A stretch of DNA of 64,000 nt from Geobacter sp. (GTDB taxonomy: Bacteria; Desulfobacterota; Desulfuromonadia; Geobacterales; Pseudopelobacteraceae), in assembly GCA_009684515.1 (NCBI GenBank), contig WKKS01000003.1, positions 349,763 through 413,762 on the forward strand, given 5' to 3'. The position numbers and the translations under genes are program-made. Below are positions 24,165-34,152 of this stretch, piece after piece. Each line of letters begins with the position of its first letter. Position 1 is the stretch's first letter. The notes under the pieces were generated by a model. The model ran no database searches. It saw only the letters and a list, made by a program, of their open reading frames with translations, and was not told the origin of the DNA.

Positions 24165-25661
24165 CTACCTCACAAAAATAACGCGCGGCAAACGCGCCTG
24201 TTTATCCTGTTCCAGACCGGTTGAGGCGCTGCTCCGCCAAACAATGACATCGGTCGTATCTTCATCCACCACAGACTTGAAGGCCTCGCTGGCAAGCTGC
24301 AGATAGGCCACCAGCTCTGCCAGACCATGCTGCAGCGGCTGCAGTTCGCACAACTCGCACAAGGTTATTTGCTGACGATCCTGCAGGGCATGGCGTATGT
24401 GCCGGGCCAGTCGCGCTTTATCGATCACAATCTGCGAGTAGAGCACAGCTGCATCCAGGACAGCATCGCCCGATTCCAGCGCGATATCGGAAATTACCGG
24501 CTTGATAGCCGGAGTATGCAGCGGCCGTTCCATCGGCAGTTCTATGTCGGCGGCGCTATCGGCTATGGTCATCACTTCGCCGGATGGCGGAGAGTCACGC
24601 AATGCCAGCGCCTTGGTTTCGATACTATGTAGAATATCCATGATGCGGCGATTTTCCAGCCAGGCCTGATCATCCAAAAAGCGTCGCAACTGCTGCGAGA
24701 GCAGAGCAACCGTGCGCTGGGTGTGTTCGCCCGCCTCCAGCCAGTCATAATGTACACGCCGGGTACGGGCATCCGGCTTGAGCTCGGCCACCACCGGCAA
24801 GGCCAGAACCCGTTCCAGCAGGCTTGTCAGTTCCTCCTGACGGCGACTCGACATAAGCAGGTCCCAGAAGGCCCGGAAACTGCGCCCCTGGTCCGAATCG
24901 GAAATGGCATCGCGCTCACCCATGATCTCTTCCAACAGCGCCCCTTTGGCTCCCTCCCACAGGGCAATGCGCTCGCGCACCCGACGATCCAGTCCGCGAA
25001 AATTATGCTCCACTTCACGAAAATCGCTCAACAGTTCGCGCGCCATAGCCGTAAACTGATGAAAACGCTCCTTCAGGGCCGTGTCATCCAGCATTGGTAT
25101 ATCACCCGACTGAACGCGGACAATTTCAGCATCAATATCGTCGCGCCGCTTTTGCAGTTCGGCCAGACGGGTTTGCGGGTCGCTCTCGCTCCCCTCGCTC
25201 ATCTGCTTGAGCAGCTCAAACAGTGTCAGTAGACGCGATTCGGTACCCACGAATCTGCGCTCGGTAAGCGTCCCAAGCCAGGCAATCGCCTTCTCGGTGG
25301 CCGGCACCAGATCGAAATACGGTTCATCCGAGCCATGGCGATAAAACTTACGCAGCCAGCCACGCTCGGGAGCTGCCCAGTCGTTCAAGTAATCAAGGGC
25401 CGACTTGGGAAAAGCGCCCGCCCCCTGCCGTTCACGCAGGGCAAACAATTCATCTTCCAGCGCTTCCGCCAGATCCGCCTGCGCCATCACCCGCACATTG
25501 GGCACAATGAACACCCGGTGCAGAAAACTCCCTACCAACGGCGCATGATCAGAACGCAAGAAGCGCCAGGCCGGATGGCTTTGGCGCAACAGATCAAGGG
25601 TAGCGTAGTCGAAGCTCAATTCATTTACTCCGTATTCCGACAATTCATTGTACATAACCAA
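24165..25661 (-). CDS. jetA: Wadjet kleisin subunit JetA (DUF3375)
   Basis: 498 residues of the DUF3375 family. The diagnostic opening is FDYATLDLLRQSHPAWRFLRSDHAPLV (residues 19-45). It is followed by the DWAAPERGWLRKFY helix, a central coiled coil and the C-terminal LCELCELQPLQHGLAELVAYL helix. JetA is the MukF-like kleisin of the Wadjet condensin. First gene of the operon. ATGs at 25661 and 25655 are both possible and neither has a strong Shine-Dalgarno site. No clear promoter was found in 25662-25775. Confidence 0.93.
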   Translation of the reverse strand: MVMYNELSEYGVNELSFDYATLDLLRQSHPAWRFLRSDHAPLVGSFLHRVFIVPNVRVMAQADLAEALEDELFALRERQGAGAFPKSALDYLNDWAAPERGWLRKFYRHGSDEPYFDLVPATEKAIAWLGTLTERRFVGTESRLLTLFELLKQMSEGSESDPQTRLAELQKRRDDIDAEIVRVQSGDIPMLDDTALKERFHQFTAMARELLSDFREVEHNFRGLDRRVRERIALWEGAKGALLEEIMGERDAISDSDQGRSFRAFWDLLMSSRRQEELTSLLERVLALPVVAELKPDARTRRVHYDWLEAGEHTQRTVALLSQQLRRFLDDQAWLENRRIMDILHSIETKALALRDSPPSGEVMTIADSAADIELPMERPLHTPAIKPVISDIALESGDAVLDAAVLYSQIVIDKARLARHIRHALQDRQQITLCELCELQPLQHGLAELVAYLQLASEAFKSVVDEDTTDVIVWRSSASTGLEQDKQARLPRVIFVR

Positions 25662-25775
25662 ATTTTACTAACATCACATAGCAAACAACAGCAGCAGATA
25701 ACACACTGTGGAACACATTGCGAAAATTAAGCCGTCGCATTTTATTTTTTCATCAAACCTAAAGACCCTAGCCCC

Positions 25776-25801
25776 AAAAAGGCCGACATAACCAGCCGGC
25801 C
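25776..25801 (-). terminator. Weak intrinsic terminator after the TatD/radical SAM gene
   Basis: On the minus strand GGCCG and CGGCC form a short 5-bp stem followed by TTTTT. It separates the TatD/radical SAM transcript from the Wadjet operon downstream. Confidence 0.55.
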
Positions 25802-25858
25802 AAATAAAGAACTTGTTACATTTTATGCTATAAAGCCGCACAAGGAGAGCACAGAAAC

Positions 25859-27244
25859 CTAACCAACCTCGGCATATTCCCGCACACGAAACTCGGCTCC
25901 TAGCGATTCTGCCAGCCTGCGGCAGGCATCAATGTCAGTTCCCGGAACGGTTACTGCGCTGGCCACCACCTGGGGTATAGATTCTTTTGCTTCACGAATA
26001 AAATCACATACTCCTTCAAAACCCGATCTGCCGAAAGGTGTGTTGCAGAGCAGATTGTAGCTGGCCGCATCAGGCGCATTCAGGCTAACCGAGATACTGT
26101 CAACAAGTCCTTTCAATTCGGGGAGGATGTTGCGGCCATGCACCAGATTGGCCTGACCGTCCGTATTAATCCGGATCGCATAGCCAAGTCGCTTGAGTTC
26201 AGCGGCCACTTGCTTGACCAGCTCAAGGCGGATCAATGGTTCACCGTAACCGCAGAATACAACTTCGTCGATCCCATCTGGTTTCCCAATGGCAGTCATG
26301 ATTTCGTCATAGGAAGGTTCGCCGTCCAGCAGCAGATTATGTCCTTTAACTGTAAAATCGTCGAACTTTGCGCAAAAGCTGCAGCGGTTGGAACAACGAT
26401 TGGTTATATTGAGGTACAGCGAGTTGCGGATGCGATAGGCAATCTTGGTGGACTGGTCCCACAGGCGGATGCCGAACAAATCACGTACATTCTTGGTTGT
26501 AATGCGGGCAACATCATCCAAGGTCAGCCCTTTTACCTCGGCAACTTTTTCAGCAGCTATCCGAACGTAAGCCGGCTCATTGCGCTTGCCGCGAAAAGGG
26601 ACCGGGGTCAGATAAGGGCAATCGGTTTCCACCAGCATCCGGTCGATGCTGACTGCACGAACCACCTCCCGCAAGGCTTCGTTTGAGGAATAAGTGATCG
26701 TTCCCGGAATTGAAATATAAAACCCCATCGCGATCGCCTGGGCAGCCATGGCCGCATCGCCGGAGAAGCAGTGCAGCACCCCCCGCCTGACTTTCTTTTC
26801 CTGAAGAATAGTCATTACGCGATCATGGGCATCACGGTCGTGAATGATCACCGGCATCTCCAACTCACTCGCCATCTGTAGAAAGCGCTGAAACACAACT
26901 TCCTGAACATCACGCGGCGAACGGTCGCGATAAAAATCCAGTCCGATTTCTCCAATGGCAACAACTTTAGGACTGGCTTGGGCCAGTTCACGGATAACGT
27001 CATAGCATTTTTCAGTGACACGTCCAGCGTCGTGTGGATGAATGCCCACCGAGGCGTAAAGTTGTGGATATTTTTCGGCAAGTTCAACCGATTCGCGACT
27101 GGATTCGAGGTCGGTGCCTACCACCAGCATGGCTGCCACTCCCGCATCTGACGCCCTGGCCAGCATTTCTTCAAAGTCAGCCGCGTAATCGCGGTAATAG
27201 ATATGAGCATGGGAATCGATCAGCACCGTTTTGGATTCTTGCAT
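25859..27244 (-). CDS. Fusion of TatD-type metal-dependent hydrolase and radical SAM domain
   Basis: 461 residues in two parts. Residues 1-260 are a TatD-family DNase/hydrolase: metal ligands in DSHAHIYY, the glutamate in GEIGLDFYRD, the histidines in VIIHDRDAHD and LHCFSGD, and ETDCPYLTPVPFRGKRNEP. The rest is a radical SAM domain with the cluster motif CSNRCSFC (C-x3-C-x2-C) and the GYGEPL glycine motif. The fusion is familiar from Geobacter-group genomes, but its function is unknown to me. The start is 3 bases after the TPR gene stop, so the two are co-transcribed. Confidence 0.88.
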   Translation of the reverse strand: MQESKTVLIDSHAHIYYRDYAADFEEMLARASDAGVAAMLVVGTDLESSRESVELAEKYPQLYASVGIHPHDAGRVTEKCYDVIRELAQASPKVVAIGEIGLDFYRDRSPRDVQEVVFQRFLQMASELEMPVIIHDRDAHDRVMTILQEKKVRRGVLHCFSGDAAMAAQAIAMGFYISIPGTITYSSNEALREVVRAVSIDRMLVETDCPYLTPVPFRGKRNEPAYVRIAAEKVAEVKGLTLDDVARITTKNVRDLFGIRLWDQSTKIAYRIRNSLYLNITNRCSNRCSFCAKFDDFTVKGHNLLLDGEPSYDEIMTAIGKPDGIDEVVFCGYGEPLIRLELVKQVAAELKRLGYAIRINTDGQANLVHGRNILPELKGLVDSISVSLNAPDAASYNLLCNTPFGRSGFEGVCDFIREAKESIPQVVASAVTVPGTDIDACRRLAESLGAEFRVREYAEVG

Positions 27245-27247
27245 TAT

Positions 27248-28045
27248 CTACCCTTTCAACTCTTCCTTGAGGCCTTCGACAACCGCTTTGACTTCGGCAA
27301 TCATTTCTGTTGCCTGTGAAGATGTTTCATACTTCAGGTATTTTTCAAAATATGCGATTGCGTCGGCCGTTCGGTCCATATCCATGCAGATTCCCCCCAA
27401 AGTCAGGTACGCCATCCCATAAGTCGGATCCAGGCGCACCGCTTCCAGACACTCTTCCTCTGCTTCTTCCAACTCTTCCAGATCGTACAGAAGCTCACCA
27501 AGATTGAAATGTGCAACCGGATCTTCAGGATCTATTTCAACACCATGTTCAAATGCCTTGATCGCACCTTCCACATCGCCCTTACCGTAAAGTGAATCCC
27601 CAAGGGCATTCCAGGCAAAGACGTTGTCAGGTTCCAGCTCAAGTGCCTGATTAAAAGAGTTGATGGCATCTTCGGTGCGCTCCTGACTGTTGTATACCAA
27701 TCCGACGCTGACCAGGGCATCGGCATCCTGCGGGTCAATTTCCAATACTTTTTTGTAGCAGGCAATTGCGTCTTTATGCTTGCCCGTTTCAAAAAGCATA
27801 TCACCTAGAGTCGTCAGGGCGTCTGCGTCTTCTGGAGCCAGCTTGAGACCATCGCGATAACGCTCAATGGCTTCAGACAGATCCCCATTTTCCGCCAGAG
27901 CATCACCAAGATAAAAACAGCTTTCGGGTTCGTTCTTGTGATTTTTCCAATATGCTTCCAGTATGGCAATCGCTTCCAGAGCCTTGCCTGACTCAAGCAG
28001 ATCAAGCCCTTTTTTTATCTCTGAATTAATAATTGTTTCGCCCAT
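27248..28045 (-). CDS. Cytoplasmic TPR-repeat protein
   Basis: 265 residues consisting almost entirely of 34-residue TPR units, about seven of them. Recognisable ones are SEAIERYRDGLKLAPEDADA, KDAIACYKKVLEIDPQDADA and EDAINSFNQALELEPDNVFA. The protein is strongly acidic and lacks a signal peptide. It is a binding scaffold with unknown partner, transcribed just ahead of the TatD/radical SAM fusion. GGGAGA lies a suitable distance before the ATG. Confidence 0.88.
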   Translation of the reverse strand: MGETIINSEIKKGLDLLESGKALEAIAILEAYWKNHKNEPESCFYLGDALAENGDLSEAIERYRDGLKLAPEDADALTTLGDMLFETGKHKDAIACYKKVLEIDPQDADALVSVGLVYNSQERTEDAINSFNQALELEPDNVFAWNALGDSLYGKGDVEGAIKAFEHGVEIDPEDPVAHFNLGELLYDLEELEEAEEECLEAVRLDPTYGMAYLTLGGICMDMDRTADAIAYFEKYLKYETSSQATEMIAEVKAVVEGLKEELKG

Positions 28046-28203
28046 GGCCTGTTCTCCCGATCTTTATTTGTTGTGAATTTGATACCACCGGTCAGAATAG
28101 CAGACCAGGCGTCACATTTCCAGCGCATATCAGGCATCAGTATTTTACATTCCATTAGGAATCCTCTATACTCCCGCCAAATCAAGTCCAACGGGGCACT
28201 CAG

Positions 28204-30549
28204 ATGAAAGAAAACCAGCAGTCACTCAGTCTTCGCACCCTAGAAGATATCAGCACAATCATCCTGCACTCCCATGACCTCCAGGAAACACTGGACAACA
28301 TAGTGACATTGGTTGCCAAGCGCATGTCCAGTGATGTCTGTTCGATCTACCTTTTGGAGGCGGATGGCGAAACTCTGGTACTGAAAGCCACCAAGGGCTT
28401 GTTTAAGGGGTCCGTAAACCGGATCTCGATGAAAGTATATGAAGGCTTGACCGGTCTGGCAGTTGAAAGCCGCGACATGGTTATGACCGACAATGCCCCG
28501 TCACATCCCCGCTACAAGTATTTCAAAGAATCCAAAGAAGAGCGGTTCCTTTCCTTTCTGGGGCTTCCACTCTTTGAACACAAGGCGCCAATTGGTGCGA
28601 TTGTCGTGCAAACACGCGAGGCGCGCAGCTTCAGCGAAGATGAGATCAGCGTACTGCGCACAATAACCTTCCAGATCGGCAGTATTATTCATAATGCTCG
28701 CCTGCTGGATTCAATCCAGCACAAGGAACAAGAACGGAAGTGGTTTGAACTGGAACTTGCCAAGGTTAAAAATGGTTCGGTGTCCGGTGTAACGCCATCA
28801 AAAACTTCCGGCAAACGTACTCAACTATCTAAAATGCTGGGAGGCACCCCCGTATCAGTCGGTTTTAGTCGCGGCAAGGTATATATCCTTGATCGTTTTA
28901 ACGACAAGGTGGTGACACTCGCCAAAGTAGGCAGCATCTCGGAAGAGCTTGAAAAGTTTAACTTGGCACTGGAAAAAGCCAAGATCCAGACTATTTACAT
29001 GGAGAAAAGAGTCAGTGAGACCCTCTCTGCTGATGATGCCTCAATTTTCCATACCCACCTGATGATTTTGGAGGATCGCGGATTTTCATCCAAAGTTACC
29101 GATTTGATTGAGCAGGGCCTGGGCGCCAGCCGTTCGGTTCACGACGTTGTTCAACACTACATCCAGGCCTTTTCCGGAATGGCCGACCCCTACCTCCGCG
29201 AACGGTCGGCCGATATGGAAGATATTGGCCGCCGTATCATAGATGTGATTGTCGGCAACAACTCCAGCGATATAATGCTGACCGAAAAAAGGGTTATTGT
29301 CGCCGAAGAGATATTCCCTTCCAACCTGGCAATGATGGACCATGATAAGATTCTTGGTATTGTCACGGAAAAGGGCAACGCCTATTCGCACGCAGCCATC
29401 ATGGCCAAATCGCTCGGAATACCGGCCGTCCTGGGTATAGAAGGATTGATGTCTGCCTCAAATGTCAAAGACGATATCATCGTGGACGGCAACTCTGGAC
29501 ATATCTACCTGAATCCTGACAAAGAAATAATCAAAGAGTATATTCGTCTGGAGCAGGATCATGCCGGACGCATGAAAGAATTGGAGGGGTTGCGCGATCT
29601 ACCAGCCGTAACAACAGACGGAGTCGCAATTACTGTGAGCGCCAACATCGGTCTGATTTCGGATGTAAAAGTTGCCAATTTCCATGGCGCCGAAGGGGTC
29701 GGACTCTATCGTACTGAATTCCCGTACATGGCCCGTTCAGCCTTCCCCAATCGCGAAGAACAGGCCTACATCTACCGCAAGATTCTGGAAGGATTCCCTG
29801 GACAGAGTGTCAACATCCGCACGCTGGATATTGGCGGCGACAAGGGCCTTTCCTATTTTCCATACCCTCATGAAGACAACCCCTTTTTGGGATGGCGTTC
29901 CATCCGCGTTTCTCTGGAGCGACAGGATATTTTCAAAGAGCAGTTGGCCGGCATCCTGCTGGCTTCGCAAGCCGGAAATCCAACGATCATGTTCCCGCTG
30001 ATCAGCAGCCTGGATGAGATTCGTCAGATCAGGGAAATACTGACACTGGTCAGAAATGAACTGCTTCGTGAAGGGCATGACGTCCGTGGATACATTCCCC
30101 TCGGAATCATGGTTGAAATCCCGGCCGCCGTGCAGATTATAGAATATCTGGTGCAGGAGGTCGATTACGTCAGCATCGGCACCAACGATCTGATCCAGTA
30201 CACATTGGCAGCCGACCGTAACAATGCCCGCGTCAGAAAGTATTATGATCCGCATCATCCGGCTATCCTGCATTCGATCAAGCGTGTCGCTGTTGCTGCT
30301 GCCAAAGCCGGCAAGAAGGCTTCCGTGTGCGGAGAAATGGCGGCCGATCCACTGAATGCACTATTGTTGATCGGTATGGGAATCCGCGAATTCAGTCTTT
30401 CGGCCCCCAGCATTCCTGTAATCAAGCAGGCTATTCGAGATCATGACCTTGAAACCTGCCGCAAATTGGCACGATCCGTCCTGGCATGCCGCACCAGTGC
30501 CGATATACAGCGCTGTCTGACGGCTGCGCGAATTAAACTGTCTCTGTAA
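28204..30549 (+). CDS. ptsP: Phosphoenolpyruvate-protein phosphotransferase with GAF domain (EI-Ntr)
   Basis: 781 residues. An N-terminal GAF domain (about residues 5-170) is followed by the full Enzyme I body. The phosphoryl-accepting His396 lies in GNAYSHAAIMAKSLGIPA, followed by the PEP-binding TIM barrel with LYRTEFPYM, GGDKGLSYFP, GTNDLIQYTLA and the proton-donor Cys709 in VCGEMAADP. The architecture is that of PtsP, first enzyme of the nitrogen PTS, which relays phosphate to NPr and EIIA-Ntr for regulation rather than sugar uptake. No NPr or EIIA gene is next to it. Confidence 0.95.
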   Translation: MKENQQSLSLRTLEDISTIILHSHDLQETLDNIVTLVAKRMSSDVCSIYLLEADGETLVLKATKGLFKGSVNRISMKVYEGLTGLAVESRDMVMTDNAPSHPRYKYFKESKEERFLSFLGLPLFEHKAPIGAIVVQTREARSFSEDEISVLRTITFQIGSIIHNARLLDSIQHKEQERKWFELELAKVKNGSVSGVTPSKTSGKRTQLSKMLGGTPVSVGFSRGKVYILDRFNDKVVTLAKVGSISEELEKFNLALEKAKIQTIYMEKRVSETLSADDASIFHTHLMILEDRGFSSKVTDLIEQGLGASRSVHDVVQHYIQAFSGMADPYLRERSADMEDIGRRIIDVIVGNNSSDIMLTEKRVIVAEEIFPSNLAMMDHDKILGIVTEKGNAYSHAAIMAKSLGIPAVLGIEGLMSASNVKDDIIVDGNSGHIYLNPDKEIIKEYIRLEQDHAGRMKELEGLRDLPAVTTDGVAITVSANIGLISDVKVANFHGAEGVGLYRTEFPYMARSAFPNREEQAYIYRKILEGFPGQSVNIRTLDIGGDKGLSYFPYPHEDNPFLGWRSIRVSLERQDIFKEQLAGILLASQAGNPTIMFPLISSLDEIRQIREILTLVRNELLREGHDVRGYIPLGIMVEIPAAVQIIEYLVQEVDYVSIGTNDLIQYTLAADRNNARVRKYYDPHHPAILHSIKRVAVAAAKAGKKASVCGEMAADPLNALLLIGMGIREFSLSAPSIPVIKQAIRDHDLETCRKLARSVLACRTSADIQRCLTAARIKLSL

Positions 30550-30653
30550 CATACCGGCTGCTTTACAGCTGAATTACGCCATGTTACTTTACGCATGTCC
30601 GGTCACTTTGATATCGACAGCCAACACTTGAGACAAAATAGAGGAATATTAAT

Positions 30654-31793
30654 TTGTACGACGGTCGCCCCACCTTTGCAGAAATTGATCTCGCTGCCCT
30701 CAAACATAATTTTCAAATGATCCGATCATCAATACCTGGGGGAACCGAGATACTGGCGGTTGTAAAAGCCGATGCATATAGTCACGGTTTCATGGATATC
30801 AGCCGGGAGCTGGAAAACCTTGGTGTCAACGCTTTCGGAGTTGCCTTTCTGGCGGAAGGAATCCAACTTCGGAAAAGCGGCATAGACAAGCCGATCCTTT
30901 TATTGGGGGGTGTTTATCCAGGTCAGGAGCGCAAATGCATCGGTTACAACATTTCCACCACGGTTTTTTCACTGGAACAGGCGCGGGTATTGAATCAGGC
31001 GGCAGCTGCCGGAAAACTTTTCCGTAAAGCACAGTTGCATCTTAAGGTTGATACAGGTATGGGGCGCCTGGGTATCAACCACGCAGATGTTCCGGAGTTT
31101 CTGAATGAGCTCAAAAAACTTCCTGCAGTCACACTGGAAGGAATCTTTTCACACTTTGCCAGTGCTGACGAACTGGATGAATCCGGCCAGAGTTTCACAA
31201 AACTGCAGTCAGACCGTTTTAACAGAGCCGTTGCAGATGCCCGCCAAGCCGGATTTTCCCCCCGCTATATACACATCGCCAATAGTGCAGCATCCATGTC
31301 AGGGGATATTCCAGAATGCAATCTGATACGTCCCGGCATTACGCTCTACGGTGCCCTGCCGTCAGCCGACTTCCAGGGCAAATTGGATGTGAAACCGGTT
31401 ATGCGGCTAAAAAGTCGAATTGCCATGCTTAAATGGGTCGAAGCCGGTACTACAATCAGTTATGCCCGGCGATTTACGGCGGAAGCCAGAACCTTGATAG
31501 CCAGCGTTCCTGTGGGATACGCCGACGGCTATCCGAGGGCATTGACAAACAAGGGTGAAGTGCTGATTCGTGGACAACGAGCGAGAGTCGCCGGAACGGT
31601 GTGCATGGATTGGATTATGCTTGATGTTACAAATGTCAAGGATGTAACCATTGGCGACGAAGTCATACTGATGGGGCCTGACAACTGCGGCAACCAGATA
31701 TATGCAGAAGAGTTGGCTGAGTGGGCCGGCACTATTCCATATGAAATATTTTGCGGCATCAGTAAGCGAGTGCCACGAATATACAATAAATAA
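30654..31793 (+). CDS. alr: Alanine racemase
   Basis: 379 residues of a fold-III PLP enzyme converting L- to D-alanine for peptidoglycan. The PLP lysine is Lys38 in [10 protein letters not shown], the second catalytic tyrosine lies in ISYARRF, and DTGMGRLG and HIANSAA are the typical conserved loops. Translation seems to begin at TTG (30654), because it follows GAGGAATATTAA and the next residues ([18 protein letters not shown]) match the family start. It reads into selD with a 28-base gap. Confidence 0.94.
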   Translation: MYDGRPTFAEIDLAALKHNFQMIRSSIPGGTEILAVVKADAYSHGFMDISRELENLGVNAFGVAFLAEGIQLRKSGIDKPILLLGGVYPGQERKCIGYNISTTVFSLEQARVLNQAAAAGKLFRKAQLHLKVDTGMGRLGINHADVPEFLNELKKLPAVTLEGIFSHFASADELDESGQSFTKLQSDRFNRAVADARQAGFSPRYIHIANSAASMSGDIPECNLIRPGITLYGALPSADFQGKLDVKPVMRLKSRIAMLKWVEAGTTISYARRFTAEARTLIASVPVGYADGYPRALTNKGEVLIRGQRARVAGTVCMDWIMLDVTNVKDVTIGDEVILMGPDNCGNQIYAEELAEWAGTIPYEIFCGISKRVPRIYNK

Positions 31794-31821
31794 CAGCTCT
31801 TTTTGGGAGTAACTTAAACAA

Positions 31822-32853
31822 ATGATTAAACTCACACAGTTGGTAAAAGCGGCCGGTTGAGCGGCTAAACTGGGCCCTGGAAGCCTGGAGAAAGCCCTGG
31901 ACGGGCTTTTTGATTATAACAACACGAACCTGCTGGTCGGACCGGAAACCTGTGATGATGCCGGTGTTTACCGGATTTCGCCGGATTGCGCCCTGGTTGA
32001 AACAGCCGACATAATCACTCCGTTAGTTGACGATCCATACATATTTGGACAGATCGCCGCCGCCAATTCCATTTCTGACGTTTATGCGATGGGCGCCAGA
32101 CCGGTCACTGCTATGAACCTTGTTTTTTTTCCCGCATGTTCCCTGCCTGGCGAGGTACTCCGTGAAATCCTGGCCGGAGGGCAGAACATTTTACGTCAAG
32201 CGGGTGTCACTCTTGTGGGAGGCCACACGGTTGAGGATGACGAATTGAAATACGGGCTGTCGGTAACCGGATTGGTTTCACCCGACAGAATTGTTCGTAA
32301 CTCGACTGCACGGCCAGGTGATATTTTAATCCTGACAAAGCCGCTCGGTAGCGGCATCATTTCAACTTCCATCAAGGGAGAAATGGCCCATCCTGATACC
32401 GTAATAGAGGCCGTTAAATGGATGACAACCCTCAACCAGGAGGCGGCCTTGCTGATGAGTGAATGTCATGCCACCGCAGCAACCGATGTGACCGGATTTG
32501 GACTGATCGGCCATGCCTGCGAGATGGCGCGTGGAGCCGGAGTCACTATCAGTCTGGAACTCTCTTCAATACCACTCATAAGCGGAGTTACCGAACTTGT
32601 TTCCGACGGCATGGTCCCCGCCGGATGTTACCGTAATCGAGACCACTATCAGCAGTTTACACTCGCTTCCGTTCTAAATGGCGAATCGGAGCTATTACCG
32701 TTATTCGACCCACAAACATCCGGCGGCCTGTTGATCACACTTTCACCTGATGATGCTGATAATTTTGCCGCAACGGCTGCCAACCGTGGCATATTTGCCC
32801 GTAGAATCGGTTCTGTGCTAACGCCCCGAACTCACCCGATCGAAATTGTCTGA
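31822..32853 (+). CDS. selD: Selenophosphate synthase SelD, itself a selenoprotein
   Basis: An ATG at 31822 opens a frame with an in-frame TGA at 31858-31860 (codon 13). The context is [14 protein letters not shown], exactly where SelD enzymes carry catalytic Cys or Sec (GCAAK/GUAAK). Read through as selenocysteine the product is 343 residues and contains DDAGVYR, the metal-binding [28 protein letters not shown] and [11 protein letters not shown], all SelD landmarks. Conventional gene finding would start it wrongly at 32089. SelD makes selenophosphate for tRNA-Sec. The selA, selB and selC genes are not in the window but are implied. Confidence 0.95.
31861..31910 (+). promoter_or_regulatory. 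Possible bacterial SECIS element of selD
   Basis: Just after the UGA, CTGGGC and GCCTGG can form a 6-bp stem (two G-U pairs) around CCTGGAA. The distance fits a SelB-recognised hairpin, but the fold was made by eye and the loop is not an obvious match to known bacterial SECIS. Confidence 0.4.
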
Positions 32854-32854
32854 C

Positions 32855-34096
32855 ATGTCAAAATACGCAGTTGCAATCGACCTGGGAACCACCACCCTGG
32901 CCGCCTCGCTGATCGACTGCAGCAGAGGCCAACGCATCGCCATGTCCGGTGCTATGAACCCGCAACGTCGCTACGGAGCAGATGTTATATCAAGGATGAA
33001 TATTGCTGTTGCATCCGAAGCAGCACAAATGGAGATGTCCTCCTTGATCCGGGCTGAACTTCTGCGAATGTCACATGATCTTTGCCGGCAGAGTGGTGTC
33101 GCCTGGCCTGACGTGAAACGTGTGGCCATCGCCGGCAACCCGGCCATGCAGCATATTTTATTGGGGCTTCCATTAAAATCCCTGGCATATCCACCCTACC
33201 GCCCTCTTCACACAACCGGTACGTCGTTAAAAGCTAGTGACATCGACTGGGACAACGATGCAGACGTCTATGTATTCCCGATGCCGGGGGGCTTTGTAGG
33301 CGGAGATACGGTAGCGTTCATTTACGGTGCGAAACCTGAAAATTCAACTCTCTGCCTGGACATGGGCACCAACGGGGAAATTGCACTGATATCCGGCGAT
33401 ACAATCTGGGCGACCTCTGCGGCAGCCGGTCCGGCCTTCGAAGGAGGCAATCTCTCCTGCGGAATGGTGGCCCTGCCGGGAGCAATCAGCTCGGTGCAGA
33501 TTGAGGGTGACCGACTCAAACTGCGAGTCATAAATGACGTTCGACCAATAGGTATATGCGGTTCGGCAGCAATAGAAGCGATCTCGGAATTGTTGCATTG
33601 CGAAATAATCGAGCCAAACGGCAGATTGCGTAATGCAGATGAAATCACATCGAACCTTGCTTCGCGAATAACCACCCATGATGAGGCTAATGCCTTCGTA
33701 CTCCATCGCGATGCAGATCGTCAGGTTCTGATTACTCAAGATGATATCCGTCAGGTGCAACTGGCCAAAAGTGCCATCCGAGCCGGAATAGAAGTACTGT
33801 TAGATCGATCACGTATACAATGCCAGGCCTTGAACAATCTGATTTTAACCGGTTCTTTCGGTGCAGTTTTGCAGGCAGAATGGCTTAAAACGATTGGAGT
33901 TTTTGACGAAAATATGGTACACATCACCACTTTCAAGCCTGAAGGGGCGCTTTCGGGTGCAGAAAAGGCATTAGTTGACAATGACGATTTTTGCTCAGTC
34001 GAAGCGCTCGGCGGGCACTTCCGGGTCGTTCCGCTCTCCGGAACGCCAACTTTTGAAGCCAAGTTCATCCACAACATTAACTTCCCACGCTCCTGA
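32855..34096 (+). CDS. ASKHA-fold ATPase related to RACo (DUF4445), without ferredoxin domain
   Basis: About 413 residues from the ATG at 32855; a TTG at 32846 is an alternative that overlaps selD. The phosphate-1 motif AIDLGTTTLAASL, a second DMGTNGEIAL loop and GSFGA near the end mark an actin-like ASKHA ATPase of the reductive activator of corrinoid proteins type. Typical RACo proteins carry an N-terminal [2Fe-2S] domain, which is missing here. The role is unknown; it might reactivate a corrinoid or other cofactor enzyme. The start lies right after the selD stop, so the two are probably co-expressed. Confidence 0.78.
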   Translation: MSKYAVAIDLGTTTLAASLIDCSRGQRIAMSGAMNPQRRYGADVISRMNIAVASEAAQMEMSSLIRAELLRMSHDLCRQSGVAWPDVKRVAIAGNPAMQHILLGLPLKSLAYPPYRPLHTTGTSLKASDIDWDNDADVYVFPMPGGFVGGDTVAFIYGAKPENSTLCLDMGTNGEIALISGDTIWATSAAAGPAFEGGNLSCGMVALPGAISSVQIEGDRLKLRVINDVRPIGICGSAAIEAISELLHCEIIEPNGRLRNADEITSNLASRITTHDEANAFVLHRDADRQVLITQDDIRQVQLAKSAIRAGIEVLLDRSRIQCQALNNLILTGSFGAVLQAEWLKTIGVFDENMVHITTFKPEGALSGAEKALVDNDDFCSVEALGGHFRVVPLSGTPTFEAKFIHNINFPRS

Positions 34097-34152
34097 TCCG
34101 AGCGTTTGACTATAAATATATAAAAAATCAATAGATACAAGGAGTTTCATCA

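Noticed and set aside
31822..32088. selD as a pseudogene with a nonsense mutation
   Set aside because: The TGA is precisely at the Sec position of SelD, and the sequence before and after it is well conserved.
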